Shown: piece by piece, positions 36,300-45,902 of the stretch
Layout of the letters: the number at the start of each line of letters is the position of its first letter
Position numbering within the stretch: position 1 is the first letter of the stretch
Source: Segatella hominis
GTDB lineage: Bacteria; Bacteroidota; Bacteroidia; Bacteroidales; Bacteroidaceae
Direction: 5' to 3'
DNA: 64,000 nt
Assembly (NCBI RefSeq): GCF_004535825.1
Contig: NZ_SGVY01000004.1
Coordinates: forward strand, 62,001-126,000
Translations under genes and position numbers: made by a program
Notes under the pieces: model-generated
What the model was told of the DNA's origin: nothing
Seen by the model: the letters and a program-made list of their open reading frames with translations, nothing else
The model's database searches: none

Positions 36300-37331
36300 T
36301 TACTTTTTCTTTAGTTCTTCAATCTGCTTCTTCAGGTCGTTCAGTTCCTTATACATTTCCGGCAAGCGACGGAAGATGGCCTGAGACTTGAAGTAAGCAC
36401 GCTGCTCCATAGGAGGAGTACCGATGAGTTGCTGACCGCTCTTGAGACTGCCAGGCACACCGCTCTGAGCTCCGAGGAAAACCTTGTCGCCGATGGTGAT
36501 ATGACCTGCAATACCTACCTGACCGCCAAACATACACCACTGACCAACCTTGGTACTGCCTGCAATACCTACCTGTGAGGACATCACGGTATTTGCACCG
36601 ATATCGGTATTGTGGGCTATCTGTACGAGATTGTCGAGCTTCACCCCCTTACGAACGTAGGTAGAACCCATTGTAGAACGGTCGATACAGGTATTGGCGC
36701 CGATTTCTACATTGTCCTCGATGGTAACGATACCGATTTGTGGAATTTTGTCGTAGCCTTCAGGACCCGGAGCGAAACCGAAACCATCAGAGCCAACTAC
36801 ACTACCAGCATGAAGTGTTACATTATCGCCCAATTTGCATCCGTGATATACGGTTACGTTAGGGTAGATGAGCGCATTTTTGCCCACTTTCACACCCTCA
36901 CCGATATATGCGTTAGGATAAATTTGGCTTCCTTCACCCACTTCTGCGCCATCACTGATGTATGCGAAAGCACCTACGTAAACGTCGTCAGCCACTTTAG
37001 CCTTTGGAGAAACGAAAGCTAATGGATCAATGCCAGTTTTCTTAGGCTTCATAGAATCATACATCTGGAGCAGTTTTGCTACGCATTCGTATGCATTCTT
37101 TACGCGGATCAGCGTAGCGCTGACAGGCTTTTCCAGTTCCACGCTTTCGTCAATGAGGACGATGCTTGACTTAGTGTCGTACACGTAGTGAGTATATTTC
37201 GGGTTAGAAAGGAACGAGATAGCACCTTCCTTACCTTCTTCAATTTTAGCGAAGGTGTTCACGGTTGCGTTCTCATCACCTTCTACCTTGCCCTGAACAA
37301 ACTGGGCAATCTGTTGAGCGGTAAATTCCAT
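36300..37331 (-). CDS. lpxD: UDP-3-O-(3-hydroxyacyl)glucosamine N-acyltransferase
   Basis: Third lipid A step, adding an acyl chain to the amino group released by LpxC. 343 residues: N-terminal uridine-binding domain ([20 protein letters not shown]), a hexapeptide beta-helix from ~105 to 310 ([20 protein letters not shown]), the catalytic His in [13 protein letters not shown], and a C-terminal helix ([20 protein letters not shown]). First gene of the lpxD-lpxC/fabZ-lpxA operon. Confidence 0.96.
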   Translation of the reverse strand: MEFTAQQIAQFVQGKVEGDENATVNTFAKIEEGKEGAISFLSNPKYTHYVYDTKSSIVLIDESVELEKPVSATLIRVKNAYECVAKLLQMYDSMKPKKTGIDPLAFVSPKAKVADDVYVGAFAYISDGAEVGEGSQIYPNAYIGEGVKVGKNALIYPNVTVYHGCKLGDNVTLHAGSVVGSDGFGFAPGPEGYDKIPQIGIVTIEDNVEIGANTCIDRSTMGSTYVRKGVKLDNLVQIAHNTDIGANTVMSSQVGIAGSTKVGQWCMFGGQVGIAGHITIGDKVFLGAQSGVPGSLKSGQQLIGTPPMEQRAYFKSQAIFRRLPEMYKELNDLKKQIEELKKK

Positions 37332-37402
37332 ATTTATCTATTCTTTTGATTTTAAGCCAGCTTTAACCTGCCGGCTGGTTTGCTTTGCTTTATTATTTGG
37401 TG

Positions 37403-37410
37403 CAAATATA
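37403..37410 (-). promoter_or_regulatory. Candidate -7 element for the lpxD operon
   Basis: Minus strand TATATTTG, 72 nt before the lpxD ATG. No TTTG at 19-21 nt. The leader contains CCAGC/GCTGG arms around 37356-37378. Confidence 0.55.
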
Positions 37411-37478
37411 GTAAAAAAGTTTCGAATTCTTGTAATTATCTTGTAATATTTCGCTTTTTTCCCAAACAAACCTCTATT

Positions 37479-37523
37479 TTTTAGGCGCAAAGCCTCATTC
37501 TTGATGAAACAATGCGCCTAAAA
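37479..37523 (-). terminator. Inverted repeat after pyrF
   Basis: TTTTAGGCGCA (37479-37489) and TGCGCCTAAAA (37513-37523) are perfect 11-bp arms around a 23-nt loop. There is no T-run on the minus strand side, so its role as a terminator is uncertain. Confidence 0.5.
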
Positions 37524-37561
37524 GATACTTTTTATCTTTTTATAGAGTCTGACCGTTACTC

Positions 37562-37605
37562 TTTTAGAGTTTAGCCAATTCTACTTTAGATTTTAGCCAA
37601 TTCTG
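37562..37605 (-). repeat. 22-bp tandem duplication of the pyrF 3' end and stop codon
   Basis: 37562-37583 and 37584-37605 match at 19 of 22 positions. The upstream copy (in transcription) encodes the last residues ELAKI and the stop; the second lies wholly after the stop and out of frame. Confidence 0.9.
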
Positions 37606-38428
37606 CAGCCATTTGCTCCTGGAGTTCCTTCGCCTTCTGACCAGCTACTTCGGCGAAGTCCTCACCATTGCTGGCATAGATGATACCGCGAGAAGAGTTG
37701 ACGAGCAGACCGCAGTCCTTAATCATGCCATATTTGCAAACTTCCTGCAGGCTTCCACCCTGTGCACCTACACCTGGTACGAGAAGGAAGTGGTTAGGAG
37801 CTACCTTGCGGATGTCCTCAAACATGCTGCCTTGAGTAGCACCTACTACATACATCATGTTTTCTTCGTTGCCCCATTCCTGACTCTTTTTCAGTACTTT
37901 CTCGAAAAGTCTTTCGCCTTCCTTATCCTCTGTGAGCTGGAAGTCGTGGCTTCCCTTGTTGCTAGTAAGAGCCAACAGAATTACCCATTTGCCCTCATAC
38001 TCTAAGAATGGTTTCACTGAATCCTCGCCCATGTAAGGAGCCACGGTGAGAGAGTCAAGATCATACTCCTTGAAGAAAGTCTGTGCATACATCTTGGATG
38101 TATTACCGATATCGCCACGCTTAGCATCTGCGATGATGAAGTGGTTAGGGTAGTACTTCTTGAGATACTTCACGGTGTTCTCGAAGGCAATCATGCCATA
38201 TACACCACAGCTCTCATAGAAAGCGAGGTTTGGCTTGTAGGCTACGCAGTAAGGAGCTGTTGCATCGATGATAGCCTTGTTGAATTTGAAAATCATACTA
38301 GCTTCTGCACCCTGAATCTCTTCACTTTCAGTAATGCATACTGGCAATTTGTCGATATCTGTGTCAAGACCTACGCAAAGAAAAGTTTTCTTTGCGAAGA
38401 TCTGCTCTACTAGTTCTTTTCTATTCAT
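37586..38428 (-). CDS. pyrF: Orotidine 5'-phosphate decarboxylase (type 2)
   Basis: Last step of UMP synthesis. The 280-residue length and the [11 protein letters not shown] motif with catalytic Lys and Asp mark the longer subfamily found in Bacteroidota. [14 protein letters not shown] at the start and [14 protein letters not shown] near the phosphate site also fit. Last gene of the phoH-to-pyrF run, 14 nt after prfA. Confidence 0.96.
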   Translation of the reverse strand: MNRKELVEQIFAKKTFLCVGLDTDIDKLPVCITESEEIQGAEASMIFKFNKAIIDATAPYCVAYKPNLAFYESCGVYGMIAFENTVKYLKKYYPNHFIIADAKRGDIGNTSKMYAQTFFKEYDLDSLTVAPYMGEDSVKPFLEYEGKWVILLALTSNKGSHDFQLTEDKEGERLFEKVLKKSQEWGNEENMMYVVGATQGSMFEDIRKVAPNHFLLVPGVGAQGGSLQEVCKYGMIKDCGLLVNSSRGIIYASNGEDFAEVAGQKAKELQEQMAAELAKI

Positions 38429-38442
38429 ATTCTTTGTGATTT

Positions 38443-39552
38443 TTATAGTTCGGTTTCTTTCAATTTTTCTGCGTTTTCAGCCACGGTCAGCGCATCGATC
38501 ATGTCCTGGATGTTTCCTCCGAGGAAACCATTCAAGTCGTGAGTAGTGTATCCGATACGGTGGTCGGTTACGCGTCCCTGAGGGAAGTTGTATGTACGGA
38601 TTTTCGCACTGCGGTCACCTGTAGAGACGAGGCTCTTACGGCGGCTTGCGATATCATCTACATACTTCTGATGCTCGCGGTCGTGGATGAATGTGTATAG
38701 TCGGCTCAAAGCGCGCTCCTTGTTCTTAGGCTGGTCGCGGGTCTCTGTACATTCGATGAGGATTTCCTCCACTTCGCCTGTATTTGGGTTCTTCCAAGGA
38801 TAGCGGAGGCGGACACCAGATTCCACCTTGTTGACGTTCTGACCGCCCGCACCTGAGCTTCGGAAAGTATCCCACTTGATGTCGCCCTCGTTGATGTTTA
38901 CCTCAAATTTGTCTGCTTCTGGCAGAACGGCTACTGTGGCTGCTGATGTGTGCATACGTCCTTGAGTCTCGGTAGCAGGCACGCGCTGAACGCGGTGAAC
39001 GCCAGATTCATATTTCAGCGTACCGTAAACATCTGTTCCGCTTACGGCAAAGTCGATTTCCTTATATCCACCAACGGCGCCCTCAGAGACTGAAGTTACA
39101 CTCACGGTCCATCCCTTAGACTCGCAGTATTTCTTGTACATACTGAAGAGGTCTCCTGCGAAGAGAGCAGCCTCGTCGCCACCTGCACCACCACGGATTT
39201 CCATCTGCACGTTCTTGGCATCTTCTGGATCCTTTGGTACAAGTGCTATCTTGATTTCCTCTTCGAGTTTTGGCTGCAGAGCTTCATTTTCGTTCAACTC
39301 CTCTCGTGCCATTTCTTTCATTTCCGGGTCACTCTCGTTGGCGAGAATGTCCTTGGCTTCTTTGATGGAGTTGAGGCAGTTGATGTATCGCTTACGAGCG
39401 TCCATGATGTCGCCGAGGTCTTTCCATTCCTTGGTCAACTTTACGTATCTGCTCTGGTCTGCGATGACATCCGGGTCGGTGATGAGGGTGCTAACTTCCT
39501 CGTATCGGCTCTCTAAGCCTTCCAGTTTCTGTAATATATTGTTATTATCCAT
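38443..39552 (-). CDS. prfA: Peptide chain release factor 1
   Basis: Terminates translation at UAA and UAG. 369 residues with the GGQ motif ([19 protein letters not shown]) that triggers peptide release, and the anticodon-like PAT tripeptide ([12 protein letters not shown]). The N-terminal coiled coil is present. The gap from purM is 33 nt and consists almost wholly of a copy of the purM 3' end. Confidence 0.97.
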   Translation of the reverse strand: MDNNNILQKLEGLESRYEEVSTLITDPDVIADQSRYVKLTKEWKDLGDIMDARKRYINCLNSIKEAKDILANESDPEMKEMAREELNENEALQPKLEEEIKIALVPKDPEDAKNVQMEIRGGAGGDEAALFAGDLFSMYKKYCESKGWTVSVTSVSEGAVGGYKEIDFAVSGTDVYGTLKYESGVHRVQRVPATETQGRMHTSAATVAVLPEADKFEVNINEGDIKWDTFRSSGAGGQNVNKVESGVRLRYPWKNPNTGEVEEILIECTETRDQPKNKERALSRLYTFIHDREHQKYVDDIASRRKSLVSTGDRSAKIRTYNFPQGRVTDHRIGYTTHDLNGFLGGNIQDMIDALTVAENAEKLKETEL

Positions 39553-39560
39553 TTTATGAT

Positions 39561-39606
39561 GATTATTATTCGAATGTTCTATTGATTAATATTCGAATGT
39601 TCCAAA
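39561..39606 (-). repeat. 23-bp tandem duplication of the purM 3' end and stop codon
   Basis: 39561-39583 and 39584-39606 match at 19 of 23 positions, including ATTCGAATGTTC unchanged. The coding copy encodes GTFEY-stop; the second copy sits in the purM-prfA gap, 8 nt from the prfA start codon. Confidence 0.9.
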
Positions 39607-40752
39607 TTCGCTCTTGATGGTGAGGCTGCGCTTGCCTTCCTCGATGTGACCTACGATCTGTGCATCGATATTGGAGCTCTTGCTGATGGCGATGACCTTT
39701 TCTGCAATCTCTGGGCGTACATAGATTTCCATGCGATGACCCATGTTGAATACCTGGTACATCTCCTTCCAGTCGGTGCCAGAACAGTCGTGGATAGCCT
39801 TGAAGAGTGGTGGTACTGGGAACATGTTGTCCTTCACTACCTTGCAGTCTTCTCCTACGAAGTGGAGCACCTTGGTCTGTGCACCACCTGTACAGTGTAC
39901 CATACCGTGGATTTCTGGGCGCAGTTCGTCGAGCAATTTCTTGATGACTGGTGCGTAGGTGCGGGTTGGTGAGAGCACAAGTTCGCCTGCATTGATAGTT
40001 GCGCCTTCCACCTCGTCGGTTAATTTGTATTTGCCGCTATAAACCAATTCGCTTGGTACTGCATGATCGAAACTTTCTGGGTATTTCTCAGCGAGATACT
40101 TGGCGAAAACATCGTGGCGAGCAGAGGTGAGTCCGTTGCTGCCCATACCGCCGTTGTACTTTTTCTCGTATGTAGCCTGACCTGTAGAGGAAAGACCTAC
40201 GATAACGTCGCCCGGACGGATGTTGGCATTGTTGATGACATCGCTGCGTTTCATTCGGCAGGTTACGGTAGAATCTACGATGATGGTACGTACGAGGTCG
40301 CCTACGTCAGCAGTTTCGCCACCTGTAGGGTAGATGCCGATACCCATTTCTCTCATTTCGTGGAGGAGTTCATCAGTACCATTGATGATGGCAGAGATGA
40401 CGTCTCCAGGAACGAGCATCTTGTTTCTACCGATGGTAGATGAAACGAGGATGTTATCTACAGCACCTACGCAAAGCAAGTCGTCTGTATTCATTACGAC
40501 TGCATCCTGTGCGATACCTTTCCATACGGAGAGGTCACCCGTTTCTTTCCAGTACATGTATGCCAAGCTTGATTTTGTTCCAGCACCGTCGGCATGCATG
40601 ATGTTGCAGTACTCAGGGTCGCCGCCCAGAATATCAGGTATAATCTTGCAGAAAGCCTGTGGGAAAATACCCTTGTCGATGTTCTTAATGGCGTTGTGTA
40701 CGTCTTCTTTAGCTGCGCTCACTCCGCGCATCATATAGCGATTGTTGCTCAT
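39586..40752 (-). CDS. purM: Phosphoribosylformylglycinamidine cyclo-ligase (AIR synthase)
   Basis: Fifth step of purine synthesis, closing the imidazole ring with ATP. 388 residues, the longer form seen in Bacteroidota. Visible: GAGTKSSLAY (ATP/substrate loop), AVVMNTDDLLCVGA, and TGGETADVGDL, the hallmark of the PurM superfamily. Between aroE and prfA, with purC three genes upstream in the same run. Confidence 0.93.
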   Translation of the reverse strand: MSNNRYMMRGVSAAKEDVHNAIKNIDKGIFPQAFCKIIPDILGGDPEYCNIMHADGAGTKSSLAYMYWKETGDLSVWKGIAQDAVVMNTDDLLCVGAVDNILVSSTIGRNKMLVPGDVISAIINGTDELLHEMREMGIGIYPTGGETADVGDLVRTIIVDSTVTCRMKRSDVINNANIRPGDVIVGLSSTGQATYEKKYNGGMGSNGLTSARHDVFAKYLAEKYPESFDHAVPSELVYSGKYKLTDEVEGATINAGELVLSPTRTYAPVIKKLLDELRPEIHGMVHCTGGAQTKVLHFVGEDCKVVKDNMFPVPPLFKAIHDCSGTDWKEMYQVFNMGHRMEIYVRPEIAEKVIAISKSSNIDAQIVGHIEEGKRSLTIKSEFGTFEY

Positions 40753-40979
40753 TTTTCTATTTTTTATCGTTTTAACTTAAAGTCTTTTCTCCTTTACATT
40801 ATTATATATTATATAATCTGAAAAGTTTTCATCGGAAAGTCTTTTCATCTGATGATTTCCTTCTTCAGAATAATCCTTCATCTGAAATTCTTTTCCTTTG
40901 ATGTTTTCTTTCTTCTGAAAAAATATTCTTCTGAAAGTCTTCTCATCTGTTAGAGAATCTTTCTTCAGAAAAATCTTTT
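40753..40979 (-). repeat. Decayed word-repeat array in the aroE-purM gap
   Basis: Beginning at the aroE stop, the minus strand repeats a core of the type TTTCAGAAGAAAGA or TTCTGAAGAAAGA about eight to ten times at irregular 17-24 nt intervals, fading towards purM. It is transcribed with the operon if the run is one transcript. It shares exact words with the lpxA-miaA gap. Confidence 0.75.
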
Positions 40980-41732
40980 TTACAGTTGCTCTTTCCCTTC
41001 CCAGAAATCCCAAGATGCGAAGGCTTGCAGGAGTAACATTTCCAGTCCGTTCTTTACGGTGGCTCCCTGCTCTTTGCCCTTCTTCATGAAGAGGGTTTCA
41101 TCGGGGTTGTAGATCAAATCATATAATAAGGTATGGCTGTCCATGGCCTCGTATGGCAGTGGTGGACACTCATCTACGTGAGGGTACATTCCCACAGGAG
41201 TACAGTTGACAATCACGTTGTATTCTTTGATGATTTCAGGTGTAATCTTGTCATACTGCAGAGTGCCAGGACGCTCGTATCGGCTCACGAAGACGGTTTC
41301 CAGTCCGAGCGACTTCAGTCCATAGCAGATGGCCTTGGATGCACCACCCGTACCGAGAATAAGGGCTTTCTTGTGGAAAGACTCGATAAACGGTTCTATG
41401 CTCTGGGTGAAGCCTATCACATCACTGTTGTAGCCTCTGAGCACCATTTCGTCGCCTTTGTGGGTAACTCTTACCACGTTTACAGCACCGATAGCATTTG
41501 CCTCGGGACTTACGTAGTCCAGATAGCTGATAACCTTTTCCTTGTAAGGGATGGTCACATTGAATCCTTTTAATTCAGGATTGGAGTCGAGCACTTCTGC
41601 CAGGTCTTCGATGGTAGGTATCTCGAAGTTGATGTAGGTAGCGTCGATACCCTCGTTCTCGAATTTCTCGTTGAAGTAATTCTTTGAGAATGAATGCCCC
41701 AGAGGGTAACCTATGAGTCCATACTTGTCCAT
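40980..41732 (-). CDS. aroE: Shikimate dehydrogenase
   Basis: Reduces 3-dehydroshikimate with NADPH. 250 residues from the ATG at 41732; upstream in-frame codons overlap the ubiE gene and lack homology. YGLIGYPLGHSFSKNYFN carries the shikimate-binding Ser pair, FNVTIPYKE the catalytic Lys, and ILGTGGASKAICYGL the nucleotide-binding loop. Confidence 0.95.
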   Translation of the reverse strand: MDKYGLIGYPLGHSFSKNYFNEKFENEGIDATYINFEIPTIEDLAEVLDSNPELKGFNVTIPYKEKVISYLDYVSPEANAIGAVNVVRVTHKGDEMVLRGYNSDVIGFTQSIEPFIESFHKKALILGTGGASKAICYGLKSLGLETVFVSRYERPGTLQYDKITPEIIKEYNVIVNCTPVGMYPHVDECPPLPYEAMDSHTLLYDLIYNPDETLFMKKGKEQGATVKNGLEMLLLQAFASWDFWEGKEQL

Positions 41733-41751
41733 ACTGATTATTTTTTTGTTT

Positions 41752-42486
41752 TTATTTTGTTGCGAAATACATCGTACAGATGCCGAAGGTGAGTCGCTTG
41801 AATTCAGCTTTCTCAAATCCTGCTTTCTTTAGCACCTCCATCATCGTTTCTCCCTGTGGGAAGGCTTCGATGGTGGCCGTCAGATAGCTGTAGGCACTCT
41901 GGTCTTTAGAAATCAGCTTACCGTATATCGGCAATACCGTGTGGGAGTAGATGCGGAATAGCTGCTTCATCGGGAATTTCACGGGATGTGTGAGTTCTAC
42001 GATACTCAGATGTCCGCCCTTCTTCAATACTCGGCACATTTCCTTGAGACCCTGGTCGAGGTTCTGGAAGTTTCGTATGCCGAATGCTGCCGTCACTGCA
42101 TCGAAGGTTTCATCAGGGAAGGAGAGGTGCAGACAGTCTTCTTTCTTGAAACTGATGATGTCTTGCAGATTTTCCTTTTCTACTTTCTTTCTTCCGATTT
42201 CCATCATGCCCTCGGATATGTCTGCTCCGATGAGCTGTTGGGGATGCAGTGTTTTTGCCGCCAGGATAGCGAAGTCGCCCGTACCGGTGGCGATGTCGAG
42301 CATCTTTTCAGGGTGGTGGCGCTGCAGCAGTCCGATGGCTTTGCGACGCCACCCCTTGTCGATATCCCATGAGAGGTGATGATTGAGGGTGTCGTAGGTA
42401 GGAGCGATGTTATCGAACATTTCTTCCACCAGCTTGCCCTTGTCTCCTTCGCCTTCATAGGGCTTAATTTGTTCTTGCTTGTACAT
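41752..42486 (-). CDS. ubiE: Menaquinone/ubiquinone C-methyltransferase
   Basis: SAM-dependent methyltransferase of 244 residues; in this group it makes menaquinone from demethylmenaquinone (often named menG). [20 protein letters not shown], the SAM loop [12 protein letters not shown] and [16 protein letters not shown] are family signatures. It follows purC by 68 nt and precedes aroE by 19 nt. Confidence 0.95.
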   Translation of the reverse strand: MYKQEQIKPYEGEGDKGKLVEEMFDNIAPTYDTLNHHLSWDIDKGWRRKAIGLLQRHHPEKMLDIATGTGDFAILAAKTLHPQQLIGADISEGMMEIGRKKVEKENLQDIISFKKEDCLHLSFPDETFDAVTAAFGIRNFQNLDQGLKEMCRVLKKGGHLSIVELTHPVKFPMKQLFRIYSHTVLPIYGKLISKDQSAYSYLTATIEAFPQGETMMEVLKKAGFEKAEFKRLTFGICTMYFATK

Positions 42487-42531
42487 TAATATATATAGTA
42501 CTCTTTTCAGGGAAAAACTAACTCCTCTGCG

Positions 42532-42565
42532 GAATAATTATTTCCCAGGAATGATTACTTTCTTG
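42532..42565 (-). repeat. Weak 17-bp duplication at the purC stop codon
   Basis: 42532-42548 and 42549-42565 match at 12 of 17 positions, with GGAATNATTA conserved. The upper copy includes the purC stop. Weak alone; listed because it repeats the pattern at purM and pyrF. Confidence 0.45.
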
Positions 42566-43505
42566 CTGCAAGCCATTTGCTTACGTTCTTCTCGATGCGG
42601 GCAGCGATATCGCCTTCCTCGGTTGCCTTGTCAAACTTCTCGCCTGTAATGTGCTCGTAGAGTTCGATGTAGCGGTCTGATACGCTCTCTGCATACTCAT
42701 CGGTAATCTCAGGCATGGTCTGTCCTGGCTCGTTCATGAAGTTGTGCTCGATGAGCCACTGGCGTACGAACTCCTTAGAGAGCTGGCGCTGTGGTTCGCC
42801 CTTTTCGAACTTCTCCTCGTAGCCATCAGCATAGAAGTAGCGGCTTGAGTCTGGAGTGTGGATTTCGTCGATGAGGTAAACCTTGCCATCGCGCTTGCCG
42901 AATTCATATTTTGTATCTACGAGGATGAGTCCCTGCTTGGCAGCAATCTCCTGTCCGCGAGCGAAGATGCGACGGGTGTAGTCTTCCATCACTGCATAGT
43001 CTTCAGCACTAACAATGCCCTGGGCGATGATTTCTTCCTTAGAGATGTTCATGTCGTGACCTTCGTCAGCCTTTGTGGTAGGAGTGATGATTGGTTCTGG
43101 GAAACGCTGGTTCTCGCGCATACCCTCAGGGAGTTTCACGCCACAGATTTCGCGGCAACCCTTCTGGTATTCTCTCCATGCGCTACCTGTGAGGATAGAA
43201 CGGATGATCATCTCTACACGGAAACCTTCGCACTTCAGACCAACGGTGACCATTGGGTCTGGTGTAGCCAACTTCCAGTTAGGACAGATGTCTGTCGTCG
43301 TATCCAGGAACTTCGCAGCTATCTGGTTGAGTACCTGTCCCTTGAATGGGATGCCTTTTGGCAGCACAACGTCGAACGCTGAGATTCTGTCGGTAGCGAC
43401 CATCACGAGGATGTCGTCGTTAATGTCATACACATCACGTACTTTACCGTGGTAAACACTCTTCTGTCCATTGAAATGGAAATCTGTCTTTGTTAATGCT
43501 TTCAT
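42555..43505 (-). CDS. purC: Phosphoribosylaminoimidazole-succinocarboxamide synthase
   Basis: SAICAR synthase of purine synthesis, joining aspartate to CAIR with ATP. 316 residues, the longer type. [14 protein letters not shown] is the ATP-binding start; [18 protein letters not shown] and [19 protein letters not shown]-like segments ([18 protein letters not shown]) and [19 protein letters not shown] are signatures. Follows phoH. Confidence 0.96.
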   Translation of the reverse strand: MKALTKTDFHFNGQKSVYHGKVRDVYDINDDILVMVATDRISAFDVVLPKGIPFKGQVLNQIAAKFLDTTTDICPNWKLATPDPMVTVGLKCEGFRVEMIIRSILTGSAWREYQKGCREICGVKLPEGMRENQRFPEPIITPTTKADEGHDMNISKEEIIAQGIVSAEDYAVMEDYTRRIFARGQEIAAKQGLILVDTKYEFGKRDGKVYLIDEIHTPDSSRYFYADGYEEKFEKGEPQRQLSKEFVRQWLIEHNFMNEPGQTMPEITDEYAESVSDRYIELYEHITGEKFDKATEEGDIAARIEKNVSKWLAARK

Positions 43506-43510
43506 TTTTA

Positions 43511-43542
43511 TTTTGAACTTTGAATTTTGAACTTCGAACTTT
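43511..43542. repeat. Short-word repeat between phoH and purC
   Basis: TTTTGAACTT, TGAATTTTGA and ACTTCGAACTTT form three overlapping words of ~11 nt just upstream of the purC ATG. The rest of the 96-nt gap shows nothing recognised. Confidence 0.65.
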
Positions 43543-43601
43543 CCGTCGCCTTTCCTTATCTCTTTGTAGAGGGGTTGCTTCCTTCAGTTCCTTATTCTAA
43601 A

Positions 43602-44591
43602 TTATTTTGAATTTTCTGTCTTTTCTGCTTTCATAGCTTCCCGGGCTTCTGCTCTTTCCTTGTCGTATTTGTCGTATGCATTTACGATGCGGGTTACGAG
43701 CTTATGTCTTACGATATCTTTCTGTCCGAGGTTGACCACTCCGATACCTTCCACACCTTCGAGTATCTTGAGAGCCTCTTTCAGTCCGCTTCGCTGTTCT
43801 CTTGGCAGGTCTATCTGCGTGAGGTCTCCCGTGATTACCATTTTGGTGTTCATACCCATACGTGTTAGGAACATTCTGATTTGCTGGGAGGTGGTGTTCT
43901 GAGCTTCATCGAGGATGACTACAGCGTCGCTCAGTGTGCGTCCGCGCATGAAGGCAAGTGGAGCTATCTGTATGATATGCTTTTCCATCATGTCCTGCAG
44001 TTTTACGGCAGGTATCATGTCTTCTAAGGCGTCATAGAGCGGTTGCAGATAAGGGTCTATTTTGTCTTTCATGTCGCCCGGTAGGAATCCGAGTTTTTCG
44101 CCTGCTTCTACGGCAGGGCGCGAGAGGATGATTTTCTTGGCTGTTTTTTCCTTGAGAGCTTTTACTGCAAGTGCGATGCTGAGGTAGGTCTTACCTGTTC
44201 CTGCAGGACCTACGGCAAACACCATGTCGTTTTTCTCGTATGCATCAATAAGCTTTTGTTGGTTGGTGCTCCGGCTCTTGATAGGCTTTCCGCTGATGCT
44301 ATATACCAGTACATCCTTAGCTGAATCGGCCTTGGTCTGCTTGCCTTTCACAATGTCAAGGATATCCTCTTCGTTGAGCATGTTGTATTTCGCCAAATGC
44401 TTGCGCATCTGCTCTATTTCTTCTTCCGCTTTCGCCATTTCCTCCTCGTCGCCGAGCACACGAAGTACATTGTCGCGTGCAACGATACGCAACTTCGGGT
44501 ACAGTGATTTAATCATCTGCAGGTGACTGTTGTTCACTCCGTAGAACATCACTGGGTCAACGTCTTCGAGTACAATATGTTTCTCTATCAA
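43602..44591 (-). CDS. PhoH-family ATPase (probably TTG start)
   Basis: P-loop ATPase of 329 residues related to the N-terminal ATPase of SF1 helicases, linked to RNA metabolism. N-terminal region ~1-100, then Walker A FAVGPAGTGKTYLS, Walker B VVILDEAQN, and a Q-rich motif TGDLTQIDLPREQRSGL. The frame has no ATG before the conserved start IEKHIVLEDVDPV, so TTG at 44591 is likely the start; the predicted leader is about 40 nt. Head of the phoH-purC-ubiE-aroE run. Confidence 0.92.
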   Translation of the reverse strand: MIEKHIVLEDVDPVMFYGVNNSHLQMIKSLYPKLRIVARDNVLRVLGDEEEMAKAEEEIEQMRKHLAKYNMLNEEDILDIVKGKQTKADSAKDVLVYSISGKPIKSRSTNQQKLIDAYEKNDMVFAVGPAGTGKTYLSIALAVKALKEKTAKKIILSRPAVEAGEKLGFLPGDMKDKIDPYLQPLYDALEDMIPAVKLQDMMEKHIIQIAPLAFMRGRTLSDAVVILDEAQNTTSQQIRMFLTRMGMNTKMVITGDLTQIDLPREQRSGLKEALKILEGVEGIGVVNLGQKDIVRHKLVTRIVNAYDKYDKERAEAREAMKAEKTENSK

Positions 44592-44638
44592 AACTCTAAA
44601 AATAATATAGTTTAAACTTATATGATATTAATACGCTG

Positions 44639-44670
44639 CAAAATTACTATTTTTCCTTGAAATGAGCAAA
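44639..44670 (-). promoter_or_regulatory. Promoter of phoH and probably the following operon
   Basis: Minus strand TTTG (44667-44670), 20 nt, TAATTTTG (44639-44646): a full consensus match. Confidence 0.8.
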
Positions 44671-44708
44671 ATTTCTGATATGTTTTGTTTAAAAAGACTT
44701 TAAAAAGT

Positions 44709-44739
44709 TTTGCATTTTCGTTTTTTTACCGTACTTTTG
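44709..44739 (+). promoter_or_regulatory. Promoter of the DUF5715 gene
   Basis: TTTG (44709-44712), 19 nt, TACTTTTG (44732-44739): full consensus match. It predicts a ~175-nt leader, in which GGGATTCTTTC occurs twice (44788-44798 and 44845-44855). Confidence 0.8.
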
Positions 44740-44921
44740 CACTACATTTTTGATTAGGCAGGTCTAAAAGCTTGGCTTCTGCTCTGGGATTCTTTCTCTC
44801 ATCGGAATAAGGCTAAGGCTTATTTCCCTTGGAACCTTGCTTAGGGATTCTTTCCCTATATGCGGAAAGTAATCTTCCGAAACTGGAGCTTGATCAAAAT
44901 AAAATTGAAAATACTCAAATC

Positions 44922-45848
44922 ATGAAATTGAAAGAAATCGTACGAAATATCATCAGAATTCTTTGTGCCATGTCGAGCAAAAATCGTTTTCTGCTCGGAT
45001 TTGTTGTGATAGTCCTGATTCTCGCCCTGATAAGAGTAGCGAAACCGAGCGTGGCGGAATCCTGTTTAACAAAGACTGAGGCTGTTGATTCTTTGAAAAA
45101 TGATTCTGCTGCTCTGTTGGCAGAGGATGATGCTGCGCTGGAGGCGGAAGCTTCTCGGTCTAATGAATCTCAATTAAATGGTGCTTCTGCTGGGAATATA
45201 GTGGATGCTGTGCCTGGAATTGCTTTGGACTCTGCTGCAAAGGGGAGTTCGATTTTCTTTGATAAGGACGGCAAGGAGGTGAAACACCGCATCTTTTCTG
45301 TTCCGCATTTTGGAAATACGTTTCCCGATCAGCAGGATGTGCAGATACAGGCAGCCAACCATTATGGGGTAAAGCCGGTGCAGAATCGTGATGAGGCTGA
45401 ACACAGCAAGGGAGCGCTGGTCTATGTGGGTAGTAATCCGTTTTTTTATGTTGATAAACTCAACAATAGTATTCCTTATCTCGTACCCCGTGCTTCGGTG
45501 CTTTTACAGGATATCGGAAGGGCCTATTTCGACTCGCTCCAGATCAAGGGCATTCCGCTGCACAAAATCATTGTGACGAGCATCCTCCGTACCAAGGATG
45601 ATGTGGCGAAACTCCGCACAAGAAACGGAAATGCAACTGAGAATTCCTGCCATCTATACGGCACAACTTTTGATGTTTGCTATAATCGCTATAAGACTGT
45701 GCAGACGGCTAAAAATCCTCGTCGGGAGGTGAGAAACGACTCTCTGAAATGGGTGCTCAGCGAGGTGCTGCGCGACTTCCGTGAGCGTGGTCGCTGTCTT
45801 GTGAAATATGAGGTGAATCAGGGCTGTTTTCATATTACTGTGAAGTAG
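44922..45848 (+). CDS. DUF5715-like protein, possible M15-type peptidase fold
   Basis: A 308-residue protein with an N-terminal transmembrane anchor (NRFLLGFVVIVLILALIRVA, ~17-36), an acidic low-complexity stretch (~45-90), and a C-terminal domain. There SCHLYGTTFDVCYNRY and CFHITV give a His, Asp, His set resembling the zinc ligands of VanY/M15 D,D- or L,D-carboxypeptidases; TSILRTKDDVAKLRTRNGNA matches the substrate-side loop of that fold. Peptidoglycan trimming is a reasonable guess only. The ATG at 44922 follows the promoter leader better than one at 44829. Confidence 0.75.
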   Translation: MKLKEIVRNIIRILCAMSSKNRFLLGFVVIVLILALIRVAKPSVAESCLTKTEAVDSLKNDSAALLAEDDAALEAEASRSNESQLNGASAGNIVDAVPGIALDSAAKGSSIFFDKDGKEVKHRIFSVPHFGNTFPDQQDVQIQAANHYGVKPVQNRDEAEHSKGALVYVGSNPFFYVDKLNNSIPYLVPRASVLLQDIGRAYFDSLQIKGIPLHKIIVTSILRTKDDVAKLRTRNGNATENSCHLYGTTFDVCYNRYKTVQTAKNPRREVRNDSLKWVLSEVLRDFRERGRCLVKYEVNQGCFHITVK

Positions 45849-45902
45849 GTCTTAATCTTTGAAAATTTGAAAAATCAATCTTGTTATAATTAGGAAGAAA
45901 AT

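Noticed and set aside
40777-41013. 78-codon minus-strand frame through the aroE repeat array
   Set aside because: It overlaps the end of aroE in another frame and its sequence is just the translated A/G-rich repeat; no ribosome binding site or family resemblance.
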